From: Heterohyrax brucei
Lineage: Eukaryota; Chordata; Mammalia; Hyracoidea; Procaviidae
Direction: 5' to 3'
DNA length: 64,000 nucleotides
Assembly (NCBI GenBank): GCA_028571685.1
Contig: CM053154.1
Span: 19,252,001 to 19,316,000, forward strand
A program made the translations under genes and the position numbers. The first letter of the stretch is position 1; every line of letters starts with the position of its first letter. This document shows, one piece after another, positions 12,241-23,964 of the stretch. Under the pieces are notes generated by a model. The model saw only the letters and a program-made list of their open reading frames with translations, did no database searches and was not told the DNA's origin.

Positions 12241-12400
12241 CTACTACTCCCAGACTTTTCCGGGGCCCACCAGCTTGGGCATGGCCTGGGAGCTTGACAG
12301 AAATGCAAACTCTCACACCCCACCTGGGACCTGCTGCATGGAACACTCCATGTGACCACAGCGTGCAAGTCTCAGAAGCACTAGCCTATCAGCTGGTCCG
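12241..12400. repeat. MER5-type hAT relic
   Basis: 'gagcttgacagaaatgcaaa' and 'ctctcacaccccacctggga' resemble the MER5 core (aacttgttagaaatgcaaattctc). Confidence 0.45.
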
Positions 12401-12759
12401 TCACAGCTCTTGACTGCTGCAGCCTGGTCAATGTGACACCCAATTCCCACCTTCGCTCACTGGCACTCACTCAGGGGACAGTGATGGACACTGATGACCT
12501 GCTAGTCAACTGCTGTCAGAAGAGAGACTCCTACCCTGAGAACAGACTCAGAGGCATCCTTTAGAACTAAGAGTTAAGCAAAACCAAATGAAAACTCAGC
12601 TTCCCAGCAGCTACTCTGCAACATGGCTATGGGCATCTTGGTCACCCTGACAGCAGGCGAGTGGGTGCAGGTGACATGAACCCCAAGTCTGTGCTGCTCA
12701 AGAAAGGCCTCCAGATGCAGGGGGGATGGAAAAATAGGGAAACTGTGGGGGCAGATGTA

Positions 12760-12845
12760 CAACACAGTGACTGTCATTAAGGTCACTGAACTGGACACAT
12801 AAAAACGGTTGAAGTGGCAAATGTTTTGTTTTAGATATATTTTTT
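12760..12845 (+). repeat. L1M 3'-end fragment
   Basis: 'actgaactggacacataaaa' and 'ggttgaagtggcaaatgttt' match the terminal L1M 3' UTR, also seen at 19600-20035. Confidence 0.5.
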
Positions 12846-12879
12846 AAACCACAGTGAGCTGAAAAAAAAAAAAACCATC

Positions 12880-13190
12880 TGAGAAACAGGAATCTCCAGA
12901 CTGCACTCCCAGAAGTTCTGGTTCAGCTGGTCCAGGGCAGAGCCTGACCGTGAGATGCTTTAAAGTCTACCCAGCTGACACTAACCTGAAGCCAGAGCTG
13001 GAGACAAACATCCTGGCCCAGGAGTTCTCAAAGTGCAGTCCCCAGAGAAGGCACACCAGCATCACCAGAGAACCTGTGAAAAGTGCCAATTCTCATCCCC
13101 AGACCTACTCCAGAGGTGGTGCCTGCAACCTGTGACTTAACAAGCCCTTTAGGCCTGCAGGCTCAGAGTTGGTAACAGCTGACCTAGAGC
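12880..13190. repeat. MER5-type hAT relics
   Basis: 'aaagtgcagtccccagagaa', 'cagcatcaccagagaacctg' and 'cagacctactccagaggtgg' match MER5A in order (13029-13190). The sequence before it is a second eroded piece. Confidence 0.65.
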
Positions 13191-13424
13191 TGGAATCTCC
13201 AAGAACTCAAAAAATAAATAAACAAACTTGTTGCCACCAAGTCTACTGTCAGTCATACTGACCTAAGGGCTAGAACTCAGGAGTTTGAATGTTTGAGCTG
13301 CTCCCAGTTGACTCCTATGCATTCAGCACACAGAGCTCATGGCAGCCACCGCTTCAAAAAACCATATGATCCCCTGTCCTCTACCTCTGTAGCCTAGTTT
13401 TGAGTGGACAGTTGTCAGCTCAAG

Positions 13425-13640
13425 GTTGTGCAGTATAGTCTCTCTCCGGCCAGACTGTGTGGGTTTTAATCCCGATTATCTGACCTTGGGCAAAATAGCT
13501 CAGGTTTAACTGAATCTTCATTTCCTCATTTATAAAATGGGGATAATGGTGTTGTTAAGGGGAAGAAATGAAATAATAATCCAAGTAGAGAATTTACACA
13601 AGACCCAACATATCAGAAGAATCCAATAAGCCTAAACTGC
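13425..13640 (+). repeat. MIR SINE
   Basis: 'ccagactgtgtgggttttaa', 'tctgaccttgggcaaaatag', 'tcatttcctcatttataaaa' and 'tggggataatggtgttgtta' follow the full MIR order. Confidence 0.9.
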
Positions 13641-14067
13641 TGTTACCATCAACTGATGTTACTGGCTCTGACTCAGTGACCCTGCACATTCCTGTCTAAG
13701 CTGGTCTTTCATAAACAATCAAAGCAATGCCTCTTCTTAAGCCATGAAGAAGCATCCAGTCGTCTACACAAAACCATGGAGAAGCTAAGGCCTCAAAAGC
13801 TCATCAGGACAGAAGAGAAGCCTAGTTTCTCAATCAAAATGAGAAAATGCTACCCCAGCCAAGTACCTGGCCATCCAGAGATTTTCACTCAACAAGTAAA
13901 AATGAATGTACATCCAATAAATGATCCAGTGATTGATTTCAGAAGACTCTGTAATTCTCATAAAATTATTATAGTCTTGATTAAAAAGGTAGACTCCTGG
14001 GCTGTACTCAAACGTATTGACTCAGACCAAGAAAAATGGGGTGGTTTCTAAGTCGGTATTTAAAACA

Positions 14068-14212
14068 TCGCTAGAATGGAAGCTCCAGAACAGCAAGATA
14101 TTTTTGTATGGTTTTTTGGTTGTTATTGTTGTTAATGATGCATTCTCCAGAGGCCTGGAACAGTACCTAACACACAGCAGATGCACAATAAATGTTTTTT
14201 GAACGAATGAAT
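14068..14212 (+). repeat. L2 LINE 3' end
   Basis: 'gaatggaagctccagaacag', 'cctggaacagtacctaacac' and 'aataaatgttttttgaacga' then atgaatga form the standard L2 terminus. Confidence 0.85.
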
Positions 14213-15849
14213 GATCACACCTAAGATACACTCAGGCTAAAACATGCCACTTTAACAAGTAATGACTCTTCAAATGAGTTACCTGGCATCCACAGGCTTT
14301 GTCAAATACCTCTAGTGAAAGGACACTTACCACATTATCTCTCTGGTGCGCTCTCTCAATCTGTGTTTCTACCTCTACCTCTCACACACACAGAAACACA
14401 CATGCACATGCAAGCACACACACACACTCTTCCATTTTTTGCAGGAAGTAGGCATGAAATCACACTGCCAGAACTAACAATAAGACCAAAGAAAAATGAA
14501 AGGTTAAGGAAATGACCACATCAACCCCTTCAAAGGAAGACATCGGCAATCCACTTGTGAACTGCTCTCAGAATTCCCTCACTCTGCCCAGATTTCCTTC
14601 TAAAAAGAGATACCAAAGGCTGGCGAATACCGAAAGGCCAGTCAATGTGTAGTGGAAGGGTCAGCCAAGGACACAAGCGACTACCATCAGCAATGTGGAC
14701 TGGTGGAAAGCCAGGACCCCTCGCAAACACTGCCACCTCCTTCTTCAGTGCTGGCAGAACCTACTGGCACCACTCTCTGGCCACAGGTAGACTCCAAATC
14801 AGAGCAGCTTGGGAATCTTAACGACATAAGACTCAGACAAGGATCAACATCAAGTTCAAATCCAAGAACAAGGGGCCAATGAGGAGCCAAGAAGTTCTGT
14901 GGTTGGTTCCTACTCTCCTGTCCCTGGGTCCAGAAAGCACCCAGGCCTTGGAGAAGGGTCCTTGTGGCCTAAGTGAATCACGGCAGTTGAGTCCTATGAC
15001 CCAGCAGGTAGGTTATGTGTTGGTAAAGCTCAGATGGGAACTTGTATGTATAAGGACAAAAGGAAAAGCAACACCATTGCAGTCTGCACAGCTCAGCTGT
15101 GTAAACAAATAAAACGGTCCATTTCTTCTGGATCCTCTCCTAGTTGTCTTTGCACACATGCACAAGCTCACGTGGGCACACACACACAAACAACTTCATG
15201 TCTAAAAAGAAAAACAACCCAAGAAAGGTCTGCACAGTTTGTTTTTGCTGCCGTATGAAGCTTTTTCCTAAAGCACATTTCACTTGGTGTTGAAACATCA
15301 ACCTTTAGCCAAAATACTCTTAAAACAAAGGCTTAATGGGTTCGGAAGGCGCCCTTTTGAAAACCAAGGGGAACATCTTCCGCAGGTCTTGACCTTGATT
15401 CCCACACTGCTCTTGGGGTTGGAATAATGAGGGCAGGAAGGCTGGAAAGGCTTCCTCCCCACAGGGAGGTATCAGAGATGCCTAAACATCTCTCTCCAAC
15501 CACCTGCGGGCATCCCGCGAAGACAGAGCTGCTCCTTCACATTGGCAGTGTGGGCCCACCTCTCTGAATCGGGCCTGCACGGCCTCTTCCAAGGGTCCTG
15601 GAGAAGGTGGGAGGAGAGCCTAATAGCCGGCGCCTGCTGCCAGAGGTGGAGCCAGTGCACTGAAGCCTCCTGCTTCCTGTCTTCATGGAAAAAGGAAAAC
15701 CTGGGCTCTGATCACACCTACAGAATCATACCATTCCCCCTCATACTTATCAATCACATACTTCACAACAACTAAGCTAACGCATTTCAAAGACAAAACA
15801 CTTGGAATCCAGTTCTCAAGTCTCTCTCTCACAAGTCTACGCCTGTAGC
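14213..15849. other. Intron 4 sequence, nothing recognised
   Basis: Contains short AC-rich runs (about 14384-14427 and 15170-15190). Several overlapping short open frames have no recognisable domains. Confidence 0.4.
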
Positions 15850-15995
15850 CCGTGGCTGCAGTAGCTAAAAGCCCGGCTGCTCACCGCAAGGTTGGCGGCT
15901 CCAATTCACCAGGCATCCCAGGGCACCCTGGGAGGGACTTCTACTCTGTCCTATACAGTGTTGCTATGAGACAGCAACGGGTTTGGTTTTCGGTT
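15850..15995 (+). repeat. AfroSINE
   Basis: 'ccggctgctcaccgcaaggt', B box 'ggcggctccaattcaccagg', 'ttctactctgtcctatacag', then 'caacgggtttggttttcggt'. One of the GC-richer, apparently younger copies. Confidence 0.88.
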
Positions 15996-16059
15996 TATGC
16001 TATGCCTCTGCAAATCCATTTCCTCTACATAAAGAGAAATAAGAGACACGCTATTAGAA

Positions 16060-16440
16060 TGTTCTGTTTTTGTTGGGTTTTTGTGGGGTTTTCTCTTTTT
16101 CAGGGGGATCATAACAAAAAACTAGAGGCAAATGAGATGCCCAACAACAGCAAGATGGATGAATGCACCGTGGCATCCTCATGCACGGACTACTACATAT
16201 CAGTGAAAAAGACCAAGCTATCGCTACAGGTAACAGGAGGAAACTCAGATATAATGCTGAGGGAGGCCAGACACAAAGGAGTACGTTTTGTGGGACTCCA
16301 GTTACATGAAGCTAAAAAACAGGCAGAACTAACTCATGGTGGCAGAGGTCAGAATTTTGGTCGGGGGTCAGGGGTTGGCAGAGAAGGGAGAAGAACAAGA
16401 GAGACTCCTGGGGACCGGCAACAGTCTGCATCAGGGGTCC
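16060..16440 (+). repeat. L1M 3' UTR fragment
   Basis: 'caacaacagcaagatggatg', 'ggaggccagacacaaaggag', 'ttacatgaagctaaaaaaca' and 'catggtggcagaggtcagaa' follow the order of an old L1 3' UTR. The 237-codon open frame through it is fortuitous. Confidence 0.75.
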
Positions 16441-16593
16441 AGCAAGCTACAGCTCCAGGACCAAACCCGGCCACTGTCTTTGTAAGTAGAGTTTTATTGG
16501 TACACAGCCTACTATTCCTTTACCTACCATCCTTGGCTGTAGCAGCACTACAAAGGAGGAGCTGAATGGCAGTGATGGAGACTCTACAGCCCA

Positions 16594-16762
16594 CAAACCC
16601 AAACCAAACCCGCAGCCACCGAGTTGATTCCAGCTCACAGTGACCCTCATGGACAGAGCAGAACTATCCCATAGGGTTTCCAAGGAGTGCCTGGCAGATT
16701 TGAATTGCCGGTCTTTTGGTCTGCAGACATAGCACTTAACCGTCAATGCTATCAGGGTTTCC
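16594..16762 (-). repeat. AfroSINE, short form
   Basis: 'cagccaccgagttgattcca', 'ccatagggtttccaaggagt', 'gcacttaaccgtcaatgcta'. First of two same-orientation neighbours. Confidence 0.93.
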
Positions 16763-16774
16763 ACTACATCACTA

Positions 16775-16940
16775 AAACCAAAAAAAAACCTACTGCCGTC
16801 GAGTCGGGTCCAACTCATAGTGACCCTAGAGGCCAGAGTAGAACTGCCCCATAGTTTCCAAGGAGCACCTGGTGGATTTGAACTGCTGATCTTTTGGTTA
16901 ACAGACATTGCCCTTAACCCACTATGCCACCAAGGATTCC
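16775..16940 (-). repeat. AfroSINE, short form
   Basis: 'ctgccgtcgagtcgggtcca', 'agtttccaaggagcacctgg', 'cactatgccaccaaggattc'. Directly follows the previous copy, with an A-rich tail between them. Confidence 0.95.
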
Positions 16941-17635
16941 ACTATGCCACTAGGCCTAACATATTTACTAGGTAGCCCTTTACCAAAAAAGTGTTCCAGT
17001 TCAGTTCTGTACGCTGAGCTGGGTTATGGTTTCATGGTTATACACATACATGAAAACGCATCCTACTCTCTGCTAAGGATTTAGGTACTTGGCTGCATTT
17101 ACATCCTACTTCAATAAAACTTTCTGAAAAATCAAGAAATAAGTCAGTATGTCTTCAACAGGGGGAGCTTTTTATCTTGACTGCTGTAATATTTCTGTTA
17201 ACCCACTTAGGGAGAATTCGGCCATTTATGGTACTCTTTTCAAAACAGAGAGGAAACGATGGGACTGTCGACAGGAGGGACAATCCCCACAAAGCGACTG
17301 ACATGACGTCTAAACCTTTTATAAGAGCAGGACCTGTCTACAGAATCACTCAGAGGCCATTCATATAAACGGTGCACTTGGCTGACTACTGCAACTACAG
17401 GAGCAATGGAAAGGAAAAGGGGTAGGAGACTCATGTGATACAGGGTGTCATAGTTCTTGAGGTTACTTTAGGGTGTAGCTTAGGAGAGCAACAAGCCCAG
17501 CTCATATTGAAATACAGTATTTATTAAACTTAAACAGTTTTAAGTTTCCAGGGCAGGAAATTCTACCCTGACAATTACTTTGCATTTAAGCCTTACATAG
17601 GAAGACAGGGGTAAGGGAAAATATCTGCCACTCAA
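16941..17635. other. Intron 4 sequence, nothing recognised
   Basis: No exon or classifiable repeat. Confidence 0.4.
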
Positions 17636-17795
17636 ACGCCCTGGTTGCTCAATGGTTAACACACTTAGCTGCTAACTGAAAGGCTGACAGTGTGAACTCA
17701 CCAGCTTCTCCACGGGAGAAAGACCTGGCAATCTGCTCCCGTCAAGATACCAGGCTAGGAAACCCTATAGGCAGTTCTTCTGGGTCATTAGGGAG
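17636..17795 (+). repeat. AfroSINE
   Basis: 'cgccctggttgctcaatggt', 'agctgctaactgaaaggctg', body 'gacctggcaatctgctcccg'. The 3' end is eroded. Confidence 0.88.
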
Positions 17796-17810
17796 TCAGC
17801 TATAAGCTGA

Positions 17811-17924
17811 GAGGCAGTAGGCCTCAGGACACTGTCTGAGAGTAGAGGGGTAGAGTCAACGGTCATCCTTTTCCCTGCAACACACACCCCCAGCATCAGC
17901 AGCCCAATGGCAGACATAATCTAA
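17811..17924 (+). repeat. Local duplication, copy 1 (uninterrupted)
   Basis: About 114 bp starting 'gaggcagtaggcctcaggac' and ending 'gcagacataatctaa'. The same sequence recurs at 18555-18843, where it is split by a 173-bp block. Confidence 0.9.
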
Positions 17925-18554
17925 TATGGCACACAACGTAACTCTGAATCCAGGCAATGCCACCCTTTCCATTAATCCCATGTTGCGGCTAAGCTTTGGA
18001 GCCAATCTTATTTTGTCTGAGATTTCCCCTTTACTCCTTCTGTGTTTGGTTTTCACCATTTATCCTTTGGTGAGCAAACTAAGAGTTAGGTAGCATCTGG
18101 CTTGGCCTGGTTCTGGCCTAGCTGGGATTGGGGGACAGGCACCCTGAAAAGCATGCCAGAGCTGGGGCTCTAATAAAATATCCCTCTGTTAAGCCACATG
18201 GGCAATCAAGCCTTAGCAAACAGAAGCAGGGAGAACAATACTACCTGTTCATGGAAGAAAAGTAATGGTTTCAGTCCTCCAAACAATGAGCTCTGTAACT
18301 AACTCCATCTTGCTCCTGAGAAAGAGCTTCACACGGCCCACACCGTGCCAGGTGGTTTGGAGAAAGACGAACTGAGCGACCTAACAAGGGGTACTTGAGC
18401 AGCGGGTGTAAAGATACAACAGCTGGTCTGGTCTCGGCTGGTATCCCAGTGCCGTGGCCCCAGCCAGCCTCTCCATACCAAGATAGGGATCACTAAACTA
18501 TTCAGCCTCAACAATTCCCACACCCCAGGCCACAGGATTTTCCAGCACTCCCAA

Positions 18555-18843
18555 GAGGCAGTAGGCCTCAGGACACTGTCTTTCATCCATCCACTCTTCA
18601 AGATTTAGGGTCTAGGCTTGTTTTCTACCCAAGCTCAAAGTCAAAACATTTGCTAGAGGCAAGACTTCATCGAAAAGAAGAAGGGTCCACCAGAAAGGCT
18701 GCCAGCCAAGGACAATTGCAGCATCTAGTTAAAAACACACCAGTCTTGAAAATATCTGAGAGTGGAGGGGTCGAGTCAACGGTCACCTTTTCCCTACAAT
18801 ACACACCCCCAGCATCAGCAGCCCAATGGCAGACATAATCTAA
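18555..18843 (+). repeat. Local duplication, copy 2 (split by 173 bp)
   Basis: Part A (18555-18581) is identical to the first 27 bp of copy 1. Part B (18755-18843) matches the rest at about 94% identity, for example 'cagcatcagcagcccaatgg'. Bases 18582-18754 are absent from copy 1. Flanks of the two copies are unrelated. I do not recognise the family. Confidence 0.9.
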
Positions 18844-19599
18844 ATATTTTTCCAAATGAGTTATGGTAACCTTGAAATGAGTACAGAGATACTTGGGATC
18901 CACCAAACAAAAATGTTTGCTGACTCACAGTTTTCAAGGGTGAGATAACTCACAATATACCTGGGGCAAATGTCTACTTGAAGGTCTTTATCAAGAGATG
19001 CAGATTTGAGAGGGCAGAGAGCCAGAATGCTGCAGCCACATGACTACAGCTCCGTAGAGTCACCTGCCTAAACCATTGTCTGCAAGAGATCTCACACAGG
19101 AGAAGCGAGGGGGCAAGCAGGTAACCTAAAAGATCTAACTGACCCACATCAACTGACAAGAAGAGAAGAGTCTACAGCCAGACTTCAACACCTCAGCAAA
19201 AGATTTCCAAAGCCTCCCTTTGAGGGGTTAAGCAGAACACTCACGTTTGGGTACTGGCAGCTCCGCCACAAGGTCCTTCTACCTCTCCAGAACCAGGCAG
19301 ACAAAACCTATCAGTCTACTCTTTCTCTCCACTGCCGCATTCTGCTGGCATCCGTTCAGCCCCAAGTCTATACTGGTCCGTGATTTGTTTAGCCTTTGGA
19401 TTTAACAGAATGGAAGCAGTACATGTGCAGGAATCAGGACACTCATCAGGAGCTAGGATCTGTCGCCTTTCCCTTCGAGCACTGTCAAGTGTCATGTATC
19501 AACAGGTCCCAGAGATCAACATGTCAGGACGACCAGGTCAAAAGTGATCTTCTTAACCATACACCAACGTTCAGAGGGGCACTGTTCCCAAGACCTAAA
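18844..19599. other. Intron 4 sequence, nothing recognised
   Basis: No exon or repeat family identified. Confidence 0.4.
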
Positions 19600-20035
19600 G
19601 GGTGGAAACAGCTCGTGTGTCCATGCATAGATGGATAAACAAAATGCCATGTGTCCACACCATGGTATGGTACTCAGCCATACAAGGAAATGCACTTCTG
19701 GCACATGATATGATGTGGCTGAACCTTGGAAACATTATGCTGACTGAAAGGAGTCAGTCACAAAAGGTCACATACCATATGATTCCAGTTATATGAAATA
19801 TGTAAAATAGGCCAAATCACAGAAACAGAAAATAGACTAGAGGTTACCACGGGGGAAGAAGAGAAAAGGAAGTGATTGCTGAATGGGTACCATGTTTCTT
19901 TCTGGGGTGATGGAAAAGTTTTAAAATAAAGTGACAATGACTGCCCAACTCCATTTAATATAATGAATACCAGTAAACTGTATGTTTTAAAAAATGGTTA
20001 AAATGGCAACTATTATACATATTTCATCACAATTT
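19600..20035 (+). repeat. L1M 3' UTR fragment
   Basis: 'gatggataaacaaaatgcca', 'tcacataccatatgattcca', 'tctggggtgatggaaaagtt' and 'gtaaactgtatgttttaaaa' follow the order of an old L1 3' end. It lies about 430 bp downstream (transcript sense) of exon 4, antisense to the gene. Confidence 0.8.
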
Positions 20036-20462
20036 TTTTTAAGTCACGTTTTTACCATCATTTGAGTTTCATCCACAACAAACAACTCTGGCTGTCACAC
20101 AGCCTCCTCTTCCATGCCCGCCCCCCAATTCTTCCCACTGAATCTTTGTCATCCAGTTTGGGTCCCAGTTTGGGATTTCTCCCTAAGAGTAGCCAAGCTG
20201 GGGTCTGTTTGCCCCTTGGGCCTGATCAAGAAACTATTACCAGTCAACACAGGCTTCCCTTTCTTTCCGTGTCTTTCATTATTTTAGCAGTACTTCTTCC
20301 ATTCCTGTTTCTTCTTAGCTTCCCACCTCCCCCTGAAGGCTCAGCCACCACTATCACCATCACCCCCACCATCAGCCAGGCTGAGGGGAGGGATGAACAA
20401 AAAAAGAGACAAGGGACCTCCACAGTGACAATTTAAGCTTCAGGAACTCTTAAATTTCCTAC

Positions 20463-20531
20463 CTGAATTGCAATCTGGTGTTCGATCGTTTTGTAAGCAG
20501 AGTAATGCGTGCTCCCGGCCTGAAAATGGAG
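20463..20531 (-). CDS. TCF7L2: TCF7L2 exon 4 (69 nt, in-frame cassette)
   Basis: Encodes 23 residues starting LHFQAGSTHY and ending EHQIAIQ. The acceptor is 'ctttctacag' and the donor 'CAG/gtagga' on the minus strand. It starts and ends in phase 0, so it can be included or skipped without changing frame. That fits known TCF7L2 isoforms joining exon 3 directly to the next exon (YLQMKWPLL...). From memory the human peptide has S instead of A at the fifth residue and V instead of I at the penultimate one. It lies between the beta-catenin-binding domain and the Groucho-binding region. The next exon is outside the window. Confidence 0.95.
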
Positions 20532-20723
20532 CTGTAGAAAGAAACCAAATCAAAGCGTTCTGCTTATGTCACAAACTACAAGACAGCATCTTCAGCAGTT
20601 TATGAATAGCAGACAAACCTTCCTAGACTGAGCTGCAGCCTTGGCATTCAATCAAGACCTGTGTATTTTTATTTGTTACTATAGATAAGATCATCATAAT
20701 CATCTATGGAAAAGTTTTTTACC

Positions 20724-20741
20724 AAAAAAAAAAAAAAAAAA
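20724..20741. repeat. Poly-A tract
   Basis: A run of about 18 A. Confidence 0.9.
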
Positions 20742-21154
20742 GCACCTATTAAATAAGCAGAAAGGGAGGGGGGTGGCCAGGAGTGAGACTCAATGACAAC
20801 AGAGACATGGATGCCCATGAAGACATAAGGGAAGCCAGTGTGCGAGCAGGATGCTGAAGAAAAATTAACTGTGAGCTGCAGAGTGGTCAGAATTGCAACA
20901 TACAGGCGAGAGAGAGAGGAAGGGCTGGGAGAGAAAAGATGAGATGCCACAAGACTGCGCTAGGTACAACATCCCCGTGCTTCCAACACTCAGGCCCTGG
21001 CCCTCAAACATAATTCTATTTCTGGGAAAACAAATGTGCCGGACAGAATCCAGGGACCGCGCCGTGCCTTATACATTCCTTCAAGATGACTGTGCTGCCT
21101 GTCCCAGGAGGTCCTAAGGCTGCACTCGAGTAATCCAGCAACCGCAGCAGCAGC

Positions 21155-21332
21155 AACAACAAAATCTCCATCAAGTCGATTCCAACTCAGAGGAACCCTA
21201 CAGGATGGAAAAGAACTGCCCCCTATGATTTCCAAGGCTACAATCTTTCCAGAAGCTGAATGAGGTGGGTTCAAACTGCTGACATATTGGTTAGCAGCTG
21301 AGTACATAACCACTGCACCACCAGGTCCTGCC
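21155..21332 (-). repeat. AfroSINE, long form
   Basis: 'tccatcaagtcgattccaac', 'caaggctacaatctttccag', 'gaggtgggttcaaactgctg', 'aaccactgcaccaccaggtc'. The last young SINE before a ~15.8-kb SINE-free zone. Confidence 0.92.
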
Positions 21333-22090
21333 ATTGGCAAAGGGCCACTGAGTTTTCCAAGGGTTACTGACTGGCTAGTGGCCCCTTGAGCTCTATGTCA
21401 CTGCTCTCCTCAGAGCCTGCTCTACACAAAACTTGAAGGCCCACCTGGCCCTTAACTTCTGAAGGTCCAGAGACCACTGATGCAAGAAGCAGGTATCCCA
21501 AAATAGAAAGGCAGGTCAAGGTTTCCCCTCACCAGAACCTTGTTTTTCTAAATAATCCTTGTTAATCTTGGGACTCAAGTCAATTGGGAAAAGAAACATC
21601 ACTGGGCAATTCGGTTGACAAACAATGCGACACTCAGTAGAGAAAGATATCTGAAGACGCATTTGAATTTACCATATACCAACAGCTGACGAACAGTTGT
21701 GAAATCACAGCCCATCCCCTCCCCCATGGCAAGGCATCTCCAAACAGGGATCTTTATTACTGTAAAAAACTGTGGCTGCTAGGGCTACTGTTACTGTTAC
21801 TGTTGCTCTACCCTTCTGAATTACTAACAAAGCATAATTTAAGCTGCAAGTGAATCTTAGATCCAATTACTTTGTATCTTAGTCCTTGCAAGAAAAATCT
21901 TTCAATTCACAGTTAAAAAAAAAAAACCCACAGGAGGACTTCTGAACCAACTTAAAATAAACTCAGCACAGTAATAGTCAAATAAAACTTTAGCCTAAAT
22001 CCATCCTGCTCATGGAATAAAGGCTACAAATACCCATTTTAGGATATAATGAGTTCTGAGATTTCATCTGTTTCAAATAAACAAAAACAC

Positions 22091-22091
<1 letters not shown>

Positions 22092-22135
<44 letters not shown>
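22092..22135. repeat. (TG)n(AG)n compound microsatellite
   Basis: Five TG units followed by about 17 AG units. Confidence 0.96.
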
Positions 22136-22139
<4 letters not shown>

Positions 22140-22699
22140 TGCATGTGAATCAAACTGCCCCCAAAACAAAATATTAAAGTGAAAAAGGTAGGGGGAAATA
22201 AATCCCTATACCTGTCACAGTAGAGTAATAAACCACTCCCCTAAAATAGCAACACAAAAAGTAATGAGGAGCAATTTAAGATATCTCCCCCCCCCCACCA
22301 ACCCACAGCAACCCCCTCCACACACACACTCAAAAGCAGTTCATCTAAAGGGAACTGCTGAAAAAAGAAAAATGAATCTGAATCCTTTGTCCGCCTGTCT
22401 TTTCTGTGAAAACTGCCAGTCAGTAAGCGGAGATTGCACTAATTACTGTGACAATTCCGTCTTGTGTTAAAACAACTTCTGTGCTCCGGACAGGTTTCTC
22501 TGCGAGCTTGGAATTCTTGGCTGGCGAGCGGCTCTTGTCTGGGGAGAGTTCTCTTCTGAGCAGAGAAGGCAACACTAACTTGGGCCTCCTTTCAGCCTGT
22601 TTTATTCTCTTTTCCAATTGCTCGATTCAGAGCTTAATGGAAACTTGTCCAAGCTTTTCTTCCCACAAACCCTGCAGAGCCCTAGGCTATCTGCACTCG

Positions 22700-23000
22700 G
22701 GGTAACCACAGGAATCTTATATTGTCAATTAAAATTGAATAGACACATGATAACTAAGTGTAAGTCTCAACACACAAAAAAAAATGGAAATTCATATAAT
22801 CATAATCTTAGGAATAAATTGATAAAACTGCAGCTACTCTGAATGCAATTTTCACTTGTCCAGCTTCATTCTTAATCCTTGCATTCATCAACACTGAAAC
22901 GACAACACAACCCAGAGAGAAAACTGCAATTAAAACAGTAAAAATTGCAGTTGCAAGTTCCTTGAGAATCTATCAGAGAAACCAACATGGCAAAGCTAAT
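22700..23000. promoter_or_regulatory. Candidate conserved non-coding element (intron 3)
   Basis: Repeat-free and AT-rich, with 'attgtcaattaaaattgaat' and 'ctgcaattaaaacagtaaaa'. Conservation was not tested. Confidence 0.22.
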
Positions 23001-23031
23001 TTAACACACACACAGAGGCATGCACACGTGC

Positions 23032-23056
23032 GCGCTCGTGCACACACACACACACA
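23032..23056. repeat. (CA)n-rich simple repeat
   Basis: Interrupted CA/CG run around 'gcacacgtgcgcgctcgtgc' followed by perfect CA units. Confidence 0.85.
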
Positions 23057-23390
23057 CGCTTCAGTCTAACACCCCCCCAACAAGGTGTCTACCTGCCCTC
23101 CTCGGGTGTCTTAACAACACAGAAAACCCGAGACCAGTTCAGAAATGCACCCAGCAGCACAAGCAGCTCATTCTGTCTCAAGTTAGATCCTTCTTCCAGC
23201 CAGGAACTGTCTGCGTTAGCTGTCCAAGCCAAACTTCCCCCAGCTACAGCAACCAGGACTTAAAATTTTCTTGTCTCTCCTGTGGATTTCCATCCCCTCT
23301 TTTCCCAAATACGCTTTTTTCTAACATACACACTTTAACTGCTTTTTCCTTCCCTGGAAAACACAAAGATGCCTTGTCCGCTCAAGTCCA

Positions 23391-23440
23391 GCTTTTTAAG
23401 ACAAAGATAAAAATATGAGCACCCAGTAAAAACTTGGCAC
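23391..23440 (+). repeat. Short local repeat, copy 1
   Basis: 'gctttttaagacaaagataa' through 'aaaacttggcac'. A similar 50-bp block recurs at 23915-23964. Confidence 0.65.
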
Positions 23441-23914
23441 TCAAAATTGGAAGAGTCAATTTAAACCTCTCTAAAAAGCTATAAGGAAGGAGTGAACAAG
23501 AGACAGTTAGCCCTCTGTTTTTTTGGAAGATGAAGTGAGGTTAAGAGACCCACGAACAAGACACAACACAGTTTTCTGAGGTCTGAGTTTATCAGCCAGT
23601 TGCCACAAGTCTTGCCTTCCGGGACTGCTCTGCTCTGGTGACCTTAGGTACTCATCCAGGTCACTTCCGGAGCCCAGTAACGGCGGTGGTTATCACCAAG
23701 GCACGCAGCACACCTCCAACATGGCACCTCTCATCCCGGCATGTCTGGCAGAGTTACCAGGGGACAAGGCAAGGAACTGTCGTTCTTTCTGATAAAGTTC
23801 CTGGGTGCTTGCTCACAATAGATGAGCCCACCCACCTATTCAAATACCCACAAAGGACCCTGACCCCCTTGTCCAGTGGAAAAGAGTCACTAAGTCTTGG
23901 CTGTACTGTTGTTG

Positions 23915-23964
23915 AGCTTGTTAAGACAAAGATAAAATACAAATACCAAGGGAAAACTTGGCAC
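23915..23964 (+). repeat. Short local repeat, copy 2
   Basis: 'agcttgttaagacaaagata' through 'gggaaaacttggcac', imperfectly matching 23391-23440. The pair lies about 0.5 kb apart. Confidence 0.65.

Noticed and set aside
15852..16565. 237-codon plus-strand open frame
   Set aside because: It runs through an AfroSINE, unrelated sequence and an L1 3' UTR. It is a chance frame.
1..20462. Possible ortholog of the human type 2 diabetes SNP rs7903146 in this intron
   Set aside because: In human, as I recall, it lies about 34 kb past exon 4, and only 20.5 kb of this intron is in the window. I found no match to the flanking sequence I remember.
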